This document shows positions 8,725-17,082 of a DNA stretch of 44,900 bases, piece after piece; the first letter of the stretch is position 1, and each line of letters starts with the position of its first letter. Location of the stretch: NCBI GenBank assembly GCA_905236455.1, contig CAJOPT010000002.1:1-44900 (forward strand), written 5' to 3'. The position numbers were made by a program, and so were the translations under genes. Source of the DNA: an uncultured Prevotella sp. (GTDB taxonomy: Bacteria; Bacteroidota; Bacteroidia; Bacteroidales; Bacteroidaceae). The notes beneath the pieces were generated by a model, which did not search any database, had not been told where the DNA came from, and worked only from the letters and a program-made list of their open reading frames with translations.

Positions 8725-9662
8725 TACTCTTCCCCCTCCCTTGGTATAACTTTGCCATCGACAACTTTAAAGCGACGGTTAAACTCCTCACGGGTACGCT
8801 TCCAGCGGTTATGGCTCCATAGCCATAGCTCCGGCTGTTTTCTGATACTCTCTTCCAGCATCTTGTGGTACAGATCTGTTGCTTCAAACTCTTTCAGTTG
8901 CTCGGGATTACGGGTAATAAGTTTGAACTCTCCCACATAATATCCTCGCTTCACCTGCCGCATCTCAAGGAAGAACATCGCCTGACGGTTCTTTATTGCA
9001 ATGCGCTCAGTGCCTGTCATGACGGGTGTGTCATGATTTAGGAACCAGCACCAGTGGTGAATGTTGTTCCAATGTGGAACCTGGTCGCCAAGATAGCCTA
9101 TAATCGTTGGTTGCTGTTTGCGTTTGTATTCAATGGTTTTCCTTAGGATGTCTACCAGTGGAATGCATATCGAGCCCCATCGTTCGCGCAAATTGAGAAT
9201 TAGTTTGTCAAAGACAGGATTCTCCAGTGCGTGGTAAAGCTGCCCGAATACAGCCTTGTCGGTAACCCATAGCGGTAGCGTTGTAATCCATTCCCAGTTG
9301 AAGGTGTGACCGATATAAATGCAGCATGACTGTCCTTCCTCAATACATTTGTTTAGTTGTTCTGTCCCAATGAAAACCATGTGCTTGCGCAGCTGTCTCT
9401 CACTCATTGTCATTGTCTTGACAACCTCCACAAAATAGTCACATAGGCGGTGATAGAACTTTCGCTCAATGCTGCGAAGTTCTTCTTTGTCCTTTTCCGG
9501 GAATGACGATTCCAGGTTTCCGCGTACAATCTTAACACGATATCCAGCTAACTTATATAGTATTAAGTATAGGAGATCACTTAGGATATAGTGTACCCGG
9601 AAAGGCAAGAGCGATAGGAGATACCATACGGAATGAACGAGGTGGTAATATATTTTTTCCAT
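8724..9662 (-). CDS. LpxL/HtrB-like lysophospholipid acyltransferase
   Basis: A 312-residue membrane-associated acyltransferase of the lipid A late-acyltransferase family. The catalytic HX4E motif is visible in YIGHTFNWEWI, and WLWSHNRWKR near residue 285 is the conserved C-terminal block. A hydrophobic N-terminus (LLSLLPFRVHYILSDLLYLILY) would place it at the inner membrane. The expected role is transfer of a secondary acyl chain to lipid A. It sits 12 nt downstream of the GT4 gene and overlaps the GT11 start by 1 nt, within a five-gene envelope operon on the minus strand. A second family member lies in the pigment locus (27025-27906). Confidence 0.87.
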   Translation of the reverse strand: MEKIYYHLVHSVWYLLSLLPFRVHYILSDLLYLILYKLAGYRVKIVRGNLESSFPEKDKEELRSIERKFYHRLCDYFVEVVKTMTMSERQLRKHMVFIGTEQLNKCIEEGQSCCIYIGHTFNWEWITTLPLWVTDKAVFGQLYHALENPVFDKLILNLRERWGSICIPLVDILRKTIEYKRKQQPTIIGYLGDQVPHWNNIHHWCWFLNHDTPVMTGTERIAIKNRQAMFFLEMRQVKRGYYVGEFKLITRNPEQLKEFEATDLYHKMLEESIRKQPELWLWSHNRWKRTREEFNRRFKVVDGKVIPREGEE

Positions 9663-9674
9663 AACGTTATTTGT

Positions 9675-10781
9675 TTATGAGTGTCGGCTGCGACTCTTGA
9701 AATAATCGTAGGCGGATTTTATTTGCGTATAGAAGTGCTCATAATTCATGTGACTGTCAAAGTCTTCTTTCGCCTGACGTCCAAGCCTGTGGCGACAGTC
9801 TTCATCAGAGATAAGTTGACGGATAGCGGCAGCCAGTTTATCGACATCTCCCGGAGTAACCAGCAGACCATTTTCCCCATTCCTTATATATTCACGCTGA
9901 CCGCCGTTGTCTGTCGCTACGACAGGATGTCCCTGTGACATGTATTCTTGTGGAGAGAGAGGACACCCCTCACGCACCACAGAGGGCAGGATTCCAAAAT
10001 CAGCAGCGGAAACGTATGGTAAGACTGGATGGCGGAATCCTGCGAGGATTACTTTTCCCGTAAGACTCTTCTCCTCAATCTTGCTCTTCAGGTGGGATGT
10101 GTATTCATCGCTTCCGCGTCCTACAAGTATGAGCTTGAACCTCAAATCGCTTAGCATGCTGACAGCCTCTATCAGCACGTCAAGACCTTTCTCCTCGTCG
10201 AGTCTGCCATGGTACATTGCCACGACATGGTCTTTTGGAATATCAAATTCTTTATACAAAGAGATTTGTTGTATTTCGTCTGGCACTACAATACTCGTGT
10301 GCACAATGCGAGTCTTTTGCAAGTCAATAGTGGGGTTTGTGCTAAGGAATGTTTCCTTTGACAACTCTGAGTCGAAGCAGATTCCGTCTAATTGCCTATA
10401 CAGCCATCGGTAATGTATTGAGTTCTTACCTGTACGGGTAAGGTGCCGGCACATGACAACTTGAACTTGTTTGTTGGAAGAGAGCTTACGGGCATAAGCG
10501 GCGGTAAACGCATCCTTGAAATTATGGGCATGGATAATACATTCTCCTGCGGCATTGATTAGCGTAGCCATTTTCCATGCGCTATTGATGTCAAGTACTC
10601 CTCCAAGAGTCAATGGGATTACTTTTATCCCAGCTTCCTCATACTTGCGGGTAATACTCTCTATGGGCTTACAGAACACGCTCACTTCTATGCCGTCGGC
10701 TTGTTGCCGTCGGCATAGGTCATAGACGTATTGTTCGCCACCGCCCCATTCCTTGTTGGATACTATATGGTATATTTTCAT
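9675..10781 (-). CDS. Glycosyltransferase family 4 (GT-B fold)
   Basis: A 368-residue retaining glycosyltransferase. The N-terminal YHIVSNKEWGGGEQYVYDL is the typical acceptor-side start of GT4 enzymes, HAHNF lies mid-domain, and the C-terminal donor domain carries YHGRLDEEKGLDVLIEAV, SVVREGCPLSPQEYMSQG (EX7E) and PVVATDNGG. It uses an activated nucleotide sugar in the cytoplasm and probably builds LPS core or another surface glycan; sugar specificity cannot be read from sequence. It lies 21 nt downstream of the phosphoethanolamine-transferase-like gene and 12 nt upstream of the LpxL-like gene. Confidence 0.88.
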   Translation of the reverse strand: MKIYHIVSNKEWGGGEQYVYDLCRRQQADGIEVSVFCKPIESITRKYEEAGIKVIPLTLGGVLDINSAWKMATLINAAGECIIHAHNFKDAFTAAYARKLSSNKQVQVVMCRHLTRTGKNSIHYRWLYRQLDGICFDSELSKETFLSTNPTIDLQKTRIVHTSIVVPDEIQQISLYKEFDIPKDHVVAMYHGRLDEEKGLDVLIEAVSMLSDLRFKLILVGRGSDEYTSHLKSKIEEKSLTGKVILAGFRHPVLPYVSAADFGILPSVVREGCPLSPQEYMSQGHPVVATDNGGQREYIRNGENGLLVTPGDVDKLAAAIRQLISDEDCRHRLGRQAKEDFDSHMNYEHFYTQIKSAYDYFKSRSRHS

Positions 10782-10802
10782 AATCTTCCTATTAATATTT
10801 AT

Positions 10803-12563
10803 CTAATATTTATCATTGACAATGTGAATCTTCCCATTCATAGCCATTAGCTCTTCTTGTGAAAAACGGTATGCCGCGGATGCTAAAGAGTTTTCATCTC
10901 GGTAATGATTGCTCTCGATGTCTATCAGTCCGCACACCAGCTCATAGGCGAGATCGTTGGTCCAATAGCGTAGGTGGTTGTCTTTGAACGCTTTTGTCCG
11001 TTCTTGATGAGTGGTCTGATAGCTGTCACTCAGCCATACGGCAAGAGGTATCCTTGTGTCACGAAAGCCTTCAAAGTTAGGCTGTCGGTGACGGTCGGGC
11101 ACATCAGCATGGTCGCTGAAATAGACCATCGCTTGAAGGTTCAGTCTTTTCGTACAGAAGTCAAAGGCTTTCTTTAGTATGGTATCAGTGTAATATAGCG
11201 TGTTCTTGTAATTAACTATTTGGTCATGGCTTCCTGGCTTCCCCCACTGGCGTGTAGCCTCCGTGAAACGGTTCTCGTAGTTGAAGTGGCTACCTTTCAG
11301 GTGGAGGACAACCAGGTTGCGCTTGGCTGGGTCAATCTCGTCAAGGAAGTCTATCAAGGTCTCGTCATATTGGGGTTTTCCCAGTTCCTGATGGGTCCAT
11401 TTCGCCACATCGGCGGTATTCGCTACCAGCGTGATAGGTGTGTCGGCGGCACCTAAGTGTCCTTGGTTACTATACCAGTGTACGCGATAGCCTGCTTTGT
11501 GGGCAATGTCTACTATCGAGCACGAGGTGTAGAAAGCACCATCACTATACTGATTGTATTCTGTTAAAGCTTTCTCCAGCGTGGGTACTGTCTGTATGTC
11601 ACAGCTATAGGCGTGAGGATAAAGGATGCAATGCTCTGTGTCGCTGCCAAGTGAGCGCAGCCAGGGAGTAGTGTCTTCCTCCATCTTCGTGAAGGCGCTC
11701 ATATAGTCGCGTGAGGCCGACTCGCCAATCACCACCAACAGGGTATGTGGCTCATCACTGCTATGGAGGCTCCTTACATTCAGTGTGGCAAGGCGCTGTT
11801 GCTGTTCTGCCGCATAGCTCTTGTTTTGCTCTACGTACTCTCTCACTATCTGGTATAGTTGGAACAAACCTGTCCGCACTAAAAGTCCATGGTGTGGCTT
11901 AAACATATAAATGGTCATAAAGCACCAAGCGCCAATCACTATTATATGCTGCCACCAAGAGTAAGAAGAGTGCGTGGGATAGTTGACGGGTATATAGATA
12001 CATGTCACAGCCAGGATGATGACAAGCAGAGACACGATGATAACTCGCCATAATGAGTAGGAACGCAAAAACTCTATGATCTCATTGTAGTGGGTTTCTT
12101 GCAACATCTTCATGCCGCTGACGTCAACTGCGGTATGACAGGTGAAGTAATAGACCCACTGGAAAAGACAAATAAACATAACCACAAACGACAATATACC
12201 TATCACCCATCTCATATAAGGATAAAGTGCCATTGCCGACAGCCACCCGAAAAGATAGATGGCGAAGGCTGGGTCTATTTGGTGGTCATAGTCTGGAGCC
12301 GACTTCCTGTTGGTAAGGTGGTAGGTCAGGGGATAGGTGACTGCCCACAGACCTGCTACAGCGAGACAGAGCCCCATAGTCGGGTTAAGTGGCGATGTGG
12401 CAGTGATCGTCAGAGGCAAAGCTGCCACGATGCTGGCTGCAAGATACCGTAGCAACTGCTGCAGGCGAGCATTGGGAGCCAGTCCGTGGTTGCATGTCAG
12501 GTAGATGGTATAGCTGCCTGTCCAAAGGAGGATTGTCAATAGCAAACAGTAGAGGATGCTCAT
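10803..12563 (-). CDS. EptA/CptA-like phosphoethanolamine transferase
   Basis: A 586-residue inner-membrane enzyme with five predicted N-terminal helices (about residues 1-225) and a periplasmic sulfatase-fold domain. Motifs are VVIGESASRDYM near residue 277, CDIQTVPTLEKAL with a candidate threonine nucleophile, VVLHLKGSHFNYENRF, and YFSDHADVP near the metal site. Family members move phosphoethanolamine from phosphatidylethanolamine to lipid A or LPS core, which can alter charge and polymyxin sensitivity. The context (GT2 upstream, GT4 and LpxL downstream) agrees with LPS modification. It starts 15 nt after the GT2 stop. Lipid A versus core heptose as the target cannot be settled here. Confidence 0.87.
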   Translation of the reverse strand: MSILYCLLLTILLWTGSYTIYLTCNHGLAPNARLQQLLRYLAASIVAALPLTITATSPLNPTMGLCLAVAGLWAVTYPLTYHLTNRKSAPDYDHQIDPAFAIYLFGWLSAMALYPYMRWVIGILSFVVMFICLFQWVYYFTCHTAVDVSGMKMLQETHYNEIIEFLRSYSLWRVIIVSLLVIILAVTCIYIPVNYPTHSSYSWWQHIIVIGAWCFMTIYMFKPHHGLLVRTGLFQLYQIVREYVEQNKSYAAEQQQRLATLNVRSLHSSDEPHTLLVVIGESASRDYMSAFTKMEEDTTPWLRSLGSDTEHCILYPHAYSCDIQTVPTLEKALTEYNQYSDGAFYTSCSIVDIAHKAGYRVHWYSNQGHLGAADTPITLVANTADVAKWTHQELGKPQYDETLIDFLDEIDPAKRNLVVLHLKGSHFNYENRFTEATRQWGKPGSHDQIVNYKNTLYYTDTILKKAFDFCTKRLNLQAMVYFSDHADVPDRHRQPNFEGFRDTRIPLAVWLSDSYQTTHQERTKAFKDNHLRYWTNDLAYELVCGLIDIESNHYRDENSLASAAYRFSQEELMAMNGKIHIVNDKY

Positions 12564-12578
12564 GATTCTATTTGTGAT

Positions 12579-13388
12579 TTATAGTTTATAAGGATCTGGC
12601 AAGTCAGTATGACTTGGATTCTCTCGTTTCTCTCTCAGTCGCTTCTCAATAATCTTCGATACCAATACCTGTTGGTACATTGCCCATTGCAAAGCCTGCA
12701 GGAAGCCTCGCGTGCCGTTAAGGAAGCCACCTTTCAGCACGTATGAGGTAAAGAAGCGCCACAGTGGACGCCACAGCAGTGCCCCCACACCATAGTTACG
12801 GTTCATCTTCTTGTCTACCTCATTGTCGGTGTATTCGTTCATTTTGCTAATCCACTGGCGTGTCGTCTCATCTGCCAAGTGTAGCATCTTGTATTTGGCG
12901 GGAGCTCTTTCTGTGCGGCCAGGCACTTCCGGGAAGGTGTGAACGTATGGTGGCCATACTGTTCCCTCACGTAAGAAGAAACGCAGTTGGTAGTCATGGC
13001 TCCAGTCACGGCAAAACATACCCAGCACCGTGTTTCGGCGGGCAAGGTACAGACCGGCTGGACAGTCTGGCTCATTGATAATCCTATAGAGATAGTTTCG
13101 AAGCTCAGGGGTGATAATCTCATCGGCATCAACAACCAACACCCATTTGTTTGCGGCTGATTGTATGGCAAACGTACGGGCAGGCTCGGCACTCTTGTGA
13201 TTGGCTTTCGGAAAAGTCACGACTTTGCATCCGTACCTCTTCGCGATCTCCACGGTGTTGTCGGTACTTTCCATGTCGCATACAACGATTTCGTCGAACT
13301 CCTTTAACGACTTCAAAACAGCCTCAAGATGTTGTGCCGCATTGTATGTATTGATAACAACAGATATTTTATTTTCTTCTTTCATCAA
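12579..13388 (-). CDS. WaaE/KdtX-like glycosyltransferase family 2
   Basis: A 269-residue inverting GT-A enzyme. It shows [20 protein letters not shown] at the N-terminus, [11 protein letters not shown] (the WaaE/KdtX-like variant of the nucleotide-binding strand), and [10 protein letters not shown] carrying the DxD metal site. The C-terminal region [21 protein letters not shown] is the conserved membrane-associating tail. WaaE-like enzymes add a sugar to the LPS inner core, which is the likely role. It is the first gene of the minus-strand envelope operon, about 20 nt downstream of its predicted transcription start, and is divergent from ruvB. Confidence 0.88.
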   Translation of the reverse strand: MMKEENKISVVINTYNAAQHLEAVLKSLKEFDEIVVCDMESTDNTVEIAKRYGCKVVTFPKANHKSAEPARTFAIQSAANKWVLVVDADEIITPELRNYLYRIINEPDCPAGLYLARRNTVLGMFCRDWSHDYQLRFFLREGTVWPPYVHTFPEVPGRTERAPAKYKMLHLADETTRQWISKMNEYTDNEVDKKMNRNYGVGALLWRPLWRFFTSYVLKGGFLNGTRGFLQALQWAMYQQVLVSKIIEKRLREKRENPSHTDLPDPYKL

Positions 13389-13410
13389 AGATTTGTATTA
13401 TATACATCTG

Positions 13411-13441
13411 CAAAGGTACGATTAAGCGAGGACAAAACAAA
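13411..13441 (-). promoter_or_regulatory. Promoter of the envelope operon
   Basis: On the minus strand, TTTG (13438-13441) and TACCTTTG (13411-13418) are exactly 19 nt apart. The spacer ends CTCGCTTAATCG, a string shared with other promoters in this window. It drives the GT2-EptA-GT4-LpxL-GT11 operon, with a leader of about 15-20 nt. Confidence 0.8.
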
Positions 13442-13459
13442 AGAAAAGCTTGTTTTTAT

Positions 13460-13490
13460 TTTGTATTTCACTTACTTAATCGTACCTTTG
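13460..13490 (+). promoter_or_regulatory. Promoter of ruvB, probably giving a near-leaderless mRNA
   Basis: TTTG (13460-13463) and TACCTTTG (13483-13490) are 19 nt apart, with CTTAATCG before the -7 box. The ruvB ATG begins only 5 nt after the -7 box, about where transcription should start. Confidence 0.78.
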
Positions 13491-13495
13491 CAAGC

Positions 13496-14527
13496 ATGGA
13501 AGAGGATTTTGATATCAGGCAAGAACGGTACAAACAGGCGGAAAAGGATTTCGAGAATGCTTTGCGCCCACTGAAGTTTTCGGATTTTAGTGGACAGAAG
13601 AAAGTCGTGGAGAATCTTGAGGTCTTTGTTGAAGCGGCAAAATATCGGGGCGAGCCCCTTGACCATACGTTGCTTCATGGTCCTCCGGGACTTGGCAAGA
13701 CAACTCTTTCTAACATCATTGCGTCGGAGCTTGGTGTTGGATTCAAAATCACCAGTGGTCCTGTACTTGACAAGCCTGGTGATTTGGCAGGTATATTGAC
13801 CTCTCTTGAGCCTAATGATGTCTTGTTTATCGATGAGATACATCGTCTGTCACCAGTCGTTGAGGAATATTTGTATTCAGCCATGGAGGACTATCGCATT
13901 GACATCATGATAGACAAAGGACCGTCGGCAAGGTCAATACAGATAGATCTTAACCCGTTTACACTTGTTGGTGCCACGACCCGGAGTGGATTGCTGACAG
14001 CACCTTTACGCGCCCGTTTCGGAATTAATCTCCATTTGGAGTACTACGAGCCGGAGACACTGGCGAAGATTATTCGCCGTAGTGCCAGTATCCTTCGTGT
14101 CCCAATCGATGACGATGCGGCGGTGGAGATCTCACGGCGTTCACGTGGCACGCCACGTATTGCCAACGCCTTGCTCCGTCGTGTGCGTGATTTCGCCCAA
14201 GTCAAAGGTAGCGGAAGGATTGACCTTGACATCGCGCGTCATGCGTTGCAGTCGCTTAATATAGACCGTTATGGTCTTGACGAGATTGATAATAAGATAC
14301 TACTTACCATTATTGACAAATTCCGCGGTGGTCCCGTGGGAGTGTCTACCATTGCCACGGCTATTGGAGAAGATTCTGGTACAGTGGAGGAGGTGTATGA
14401 GCCATTCCTTATAATGGAAGGCTTTATAAAACGGACACCACGTGGGCGTATGGCTACTAAGCTGGCATACGACCATTTGGGACGTAACCCTTATGCTGGT
14501 ACCATTATGGAGCCAGAGTTGTTTTAA
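13496..14527 (+). CDS. ruvB: Holliday junction branch-migration ATPase RuvB
   Basis: A 343-residue AAA+ motor that drives branch migration with RuvA during recombinational repair. Walker A GPPGLGKT is at residues 62-69, Walker [12 protein letters not shown] around 110-120, sensor motif [18 protein letters not shown] around 160-175, and the C-terminal winged helix ends with RTPRGRMAT. The length is normal. The start MEEDFDIR agrees with my recollection of Bacteroidota RuvB N-termini. The initiation codon lies at the predicted transcription start, so the message may be leaderless. coaD follows after 13 nt and then ybeY. Confidence 0.97.
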   Translation: MEEDFDIRQERYKQAEKDFENALRPLKFSDFSGQKKVVENLEVFVEAAKYRGEPLDHTLLHGPPGLGKTTLSNIIASELGVGFKITSGPVLDKPGDLAGILTSLEPNDVLFIDEIHRLSPVVEEYLYSAMEDYRIDIMIDKGPSARSIQIDLNPFTLVGATTRSGLLTAPLRARFGINLHLEYYEPETLAKIIRRSASILRVPIDDDAAVEISRRSRGTPRIANALLRRVRDFAQVKGSGRIDLDIARHALQSLNIDRYGLDEIDNKILLTIIDKFRGGPVGVSTIATAIGEDSGTVEEVYEPFLIMEGFIKRTPRGRMATKLAYDHLGRNPYAGTIMEPELF

Positions 14528-14540
14528 ATGATAGCGACAG

Positions 14541-14990
14541 ATGAGAACAGGAGTATTTACAGGGAGTTTCGATCCATTTACCATCGGGCACTATGACATC
14601 ATCAGACGTGCTTTGCCGCTCTTTGACCGTATTGTGATAGGAGTGGTTGAGGCTAATGTCCATAAAGAGCACTCCACCGGTGCTCAGGAGCGTATGGCTG
14701 CCATTGCCGCCATATATGCCGGTGAGCCGCGTGTTGATGTGAAGGTGTATAAAGACCTTGCGGTGGACTTTGCCCGTAGGGAAGGTGCCCGGTTTATTAT
14801 AAAGGGTGTACGCTCAGTGAAGGATTTTGAGTATGAGCGTGAGATGGCAGAGATTAACCGCAGTCTCAGCGGAGTTGAGACATTGTTGTTTCTTGCCACT
14901 CCAAGCCTGGCTCATATCAGCTCCAGTATGGTAAGGGAGCTGATTAGCTATGGCAAGGATGTAAGTGAGTTTCTACCAAAGAAGATATGA
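14541..14990 (+). CDS. coaD: Phosphopantetheine adenylyltransferase
   Basis: A 149-residue enzyme that catalyses the penultimate step of coenzyme A synthesis, 4'-phosphopantetheine plus ATP to dephospho-CoA. The nucleotidyltransferase motif GSFDPFTIGHYDII with the (T/H)xGH element is at residues 8-21, and SSSMVRELISYGKDV is the conserved C-terminal block (usual form ISSSxVRE). The length is slightly below the common 155-165. The stop overlaps the ybeY start by 4 nt (ATGA), so translation is probably coupled. CoA supply is also relevant to the ACP-dependent pigment pathway in this window, but no direct link is visible. Confidence 0.94.
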   Translation: MRTGVFTGSFDPFTIGHYDIIRRALPLFDRIVIGVVEANVHKEHSTGAQERMAAIAAIYAGEPRVDVKVYKDLAVDFARREGARFIIKGVRSVKDFEYEREMAEINRSLSGVETLLFLATPSLAHISSSMVRELISYGKDVSEFLPKKI

Positions 14991-15409
14991 TAACATACAA
15001 TACTGATGGCGTCAGGATGCCACACATAAAGAGACGGGCCACCACCGCATGGATAAAGGCTGTGGCAAAGAGCTATGGGAAAACGGTTGGTGAGATAGGG
15101 TATATGTTTGTTGATGATGAGAAAATACTGGAGGTCAACAATGAGTACCTTGGGCACGATTATTATACCGACATCATCACTTTTGATTATTGTGAGGGTG
15201 ACATGCTTAACGGTGATCTGGTAATATCACTCGATACCGTACGCTCGAACGCTGAGAAGTTCAATAAGGATTATGACGAAGAGCTTCATAGGGTGATCAT
15301 ACACGGTGTCCTTCACCTTTGTGGCATCAATGACAAAGGTCCTGGTGAGAGAGAGATTATGGAGCAGGCAGAGAACAGGGCGTTAGCTTTGATGAGCGAT
15401 AAACGATAG
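14987..15409 (+). CDS. ybeY: Endoribonuclease / rRNA maturation factor YbeY
   Basis: A 140-residue UPF0054 protein that takes part in 16S rRNA 3' maturation and ribosome quality control in well-studied bacteria. The core LNxxYxxxDxxTDIxTFD pattern is recognisable in NNEYLGHDYYTDIITFDY, and the metal site region reads HGVLHLCGINDKG. In the textbook motif (HGxLHLxGyDH) the third ligand is histidine; here that position is lysine preceded by aspartate, so metal binding may use Asp. It overlaps coaD by 4 nt. A hairpin (15410-15462) follows directly and could end the unit. Confidence 0.9.
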   Translation: MITYNTDGVRMPHIKRRATTAWIKAVAKSYGKTVGEIGYMFVDDEKILEVNNEYLGHDYYTDIITFDYCEGDMLNGDLVISLDTVRSNAEKFNKDYDEELHRVIIHGVLHLCGINDKGPGEREIMEQAENRALALMSDKR

Positions 15410-15462
15410 TCAAGGGGACAAAACTTCAGACCCAATACAGGGTCGAGTGCCTGTCTCCTTGA
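15410..15462. terminator. Hairpin between convergent ybeY and the S41 protease gene
   Basis: TCAAGGGGACA (15410-15420) pairs with TGTCTCCTTGA (15452-15462) with one mismatch. An inner hairpin is formed by GACCC (15429-15433) and GGGTC (15440-15444). There is no T-tract, so an intrinsic terminator is only one reading. The position between convergent genes fits bidirectional 3'-end formation. Confidence 0.45.
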
Positions 15463-15479
15463 CCACCATGCCCCCTGCA

Positions 15480-17072
15480 TTATAGCCGTCCCCCCCAAGG
15501 GGTCTCTAAATCCTCTAATGCTTTCAGAACAATGTCATTGGTCTTGTTCCATACACGGAAATACTCATTCATATCCCAAATGTCACGTGCTATAAGCGAC
15601 TTGAGCTGAGCTTTCATATATGGTATGGTACGCTGTCGCTCTTCCTCATCCTTCGGAGTGATCTTTTGTTTTTCTCCCTCCGCAAAAATCTTGTCGATGA
15701 GTTCTTGCGGGACATCATAGTTCTTATCGAATTCATCGAAAGAACGGTAGTTGCTTTTCAGCTCTTTTCGATGTGCGTCAATGTACTTTAGGTTTTGCTC
15801 TATCACAATACTCTTAATCATCAGTTGCCGATGGAACCGGGTATATTTCATTGTGTCGAGCGGAACAAAGACGTCTGGCATGATACCGCCGCCACCATAT
15901 ACCACGCGATGCTGGTTGAGGGTGTAGAACCTCAAAGAGTCAGAGAAGTGGATACTGTCGGGGTTTGTAAGCTCACCGTTTTTGAGGCGGTTTTCCAAGT
16001 CCATCTGATAGTCTTTCAAGTCGCCTTTCTTATATGGCTTCTGGATGCACCGTCCACTCGGGGTATAGTAATGAGCGACAGTAAGGCGTATCATTGAGCC
16101 GTCGGGAAGCTCTAAAGGACGCTGTACAAGTCCCTTGCCGAACGACCGCCTGCCTACTATCTTTCCGCGGTCATGGTCTTGTATCGCTCCAGTTACAATC
16201 TCAGCGGCGGATGCGGAGAACTCATTGATAAGCACGGTGACGGGTATGTCGCGCAACTTTCCGTTTCCCCTCGCTTTATATTCATAGCGACCGGTGCTGC
16301 GTCCGTCGGTATATACAATCATGTTGTCGTCCTCAAGGAATTCGTTGGCAATGCGAACGGCACTCTCAAGATAGCCACCGCCGTTATCCTGTAAGTCAAG
16401 TATCAGTTTTGTCATTCCGTTCTTTTGAAGGGAGTCTACGGCAGTCATAAACTCGTCATAGGTCTTTGCACCGAAGCTCTCTAAGCGTATGTATCCTATG
16501 CCTGGCTTAATCATGTATGAGGCATTGAGGGTATGTACGGGTATGCGGTCACGTTTGACAATGAACGTGAGCATGTCGTTGGTGCCACGCCTGACAATAC
16601 CCAGTTTCACCTTTGTGCCTTTCTTGCCGCGTAATCGTTTCATGATTTCCGAACGTTCCATCTTCACACCTGCGATAGCGGTGTCGTTGACAAGTACGAT
16701 GCGGTCGCCGGCAATAATGCCGACTTTTTCCGACGGACCGTTCACGATGGGTTGTATCACTACCAGTGTGTCGTCAATCATATTGAATTGTACGCCGATG
16801 CCTTCAAAGTCGCCTTGTAATGGCTCGTTCATTGCTTTTGTCTCCTTGGGGTTGGTGTAGGCGGAGTGGGGGTCGAGTTTCTCGAGCATTCCCTTGATGG
16901 CATCTTCTACAAGTTTCGCCTCGTCTACGGAGTCGACATACATGTTATTGATGGCAATCTCTGCCATTTGGAGCTTGCGCAGGGGGCTGTCGCCGCCGAG
17001 GTTCAGGTGTATTTGTGCCTGAGCAACCATACAGCACGCCATCCAGATGGCACAAAAGAGTAGTCTTTTCAT
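15480..17072 (-). CDS. C-terminal processing peptidase, S41 family
   Basis: A 530-residue periplasmic serine protease of the CtpA/Prc family. An N-terminal signal peptide (MKRLLFCAIWMACCMVAQAQ) leads to a helical segment, a PDZ domain at about 90-170 (GIGVQFNMIDDTLVVIQPI, then IIAGDRIVLVND), and the S41 catalytic core. The nucleophile is the Ser in NEFSASAAEI (about residue 287) and the general base is the Lys in RRSFGKGLVQ. The family trims C-termini of envelope proteins. It starts 10 nt after parE and is the last gene of a minus-strand unit; the co-occurrence with parE looks positional rather than functional. Confidence 0.92.
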   Translation of the reverse strand: MKRLLFCAIWMACCMVAQAQIHLNLGGDSPLRKLQMAEIAINNMYVDSVDEAKLVEDAIKGMLEKLDPHSAYTNPKETKAMNEPLQGDFEGIGVQFNMIDDTLVVIQPIVNGPSEKVGIIAGDRIVLVNDTAIAGVKMERSEIMKRLRGKKGTKVKLGIVRRGTNDMLTFIVKRDRIPVHTLNASYMIKPGIGYIRLESFGAKTYDEFMTAVDSLQKNGMTKLILDLQDNGGGYLESAVRIANEFLEDDNMIVYTDGRSTGRYEYKARGNGKLRDIPVTVLINEFSASAAEIVTGAIQDHDRGKIVGRRSFGKGLVQRPLELPDGSMIRLTVAHYYTPSGRCIQKPYKKGDLKDYQMDLENRLKNGELTNPDSIHFSDSLRFYTLNQHRVVYGGGGIMPDVFVPLDTMKYTRFHRQLMIKSIVIEQNLKYIDAHRKELKSNYRSFDEFDKNYDVPQELIDKIFAEGEKQKITPKDEEERQRTIPYMKAQLKSLIARDIWDMNEYFRVWNKTNDIVLKALEDLETPWGGRL

Positions 17073-17082
17073 TTTTCTTTCT

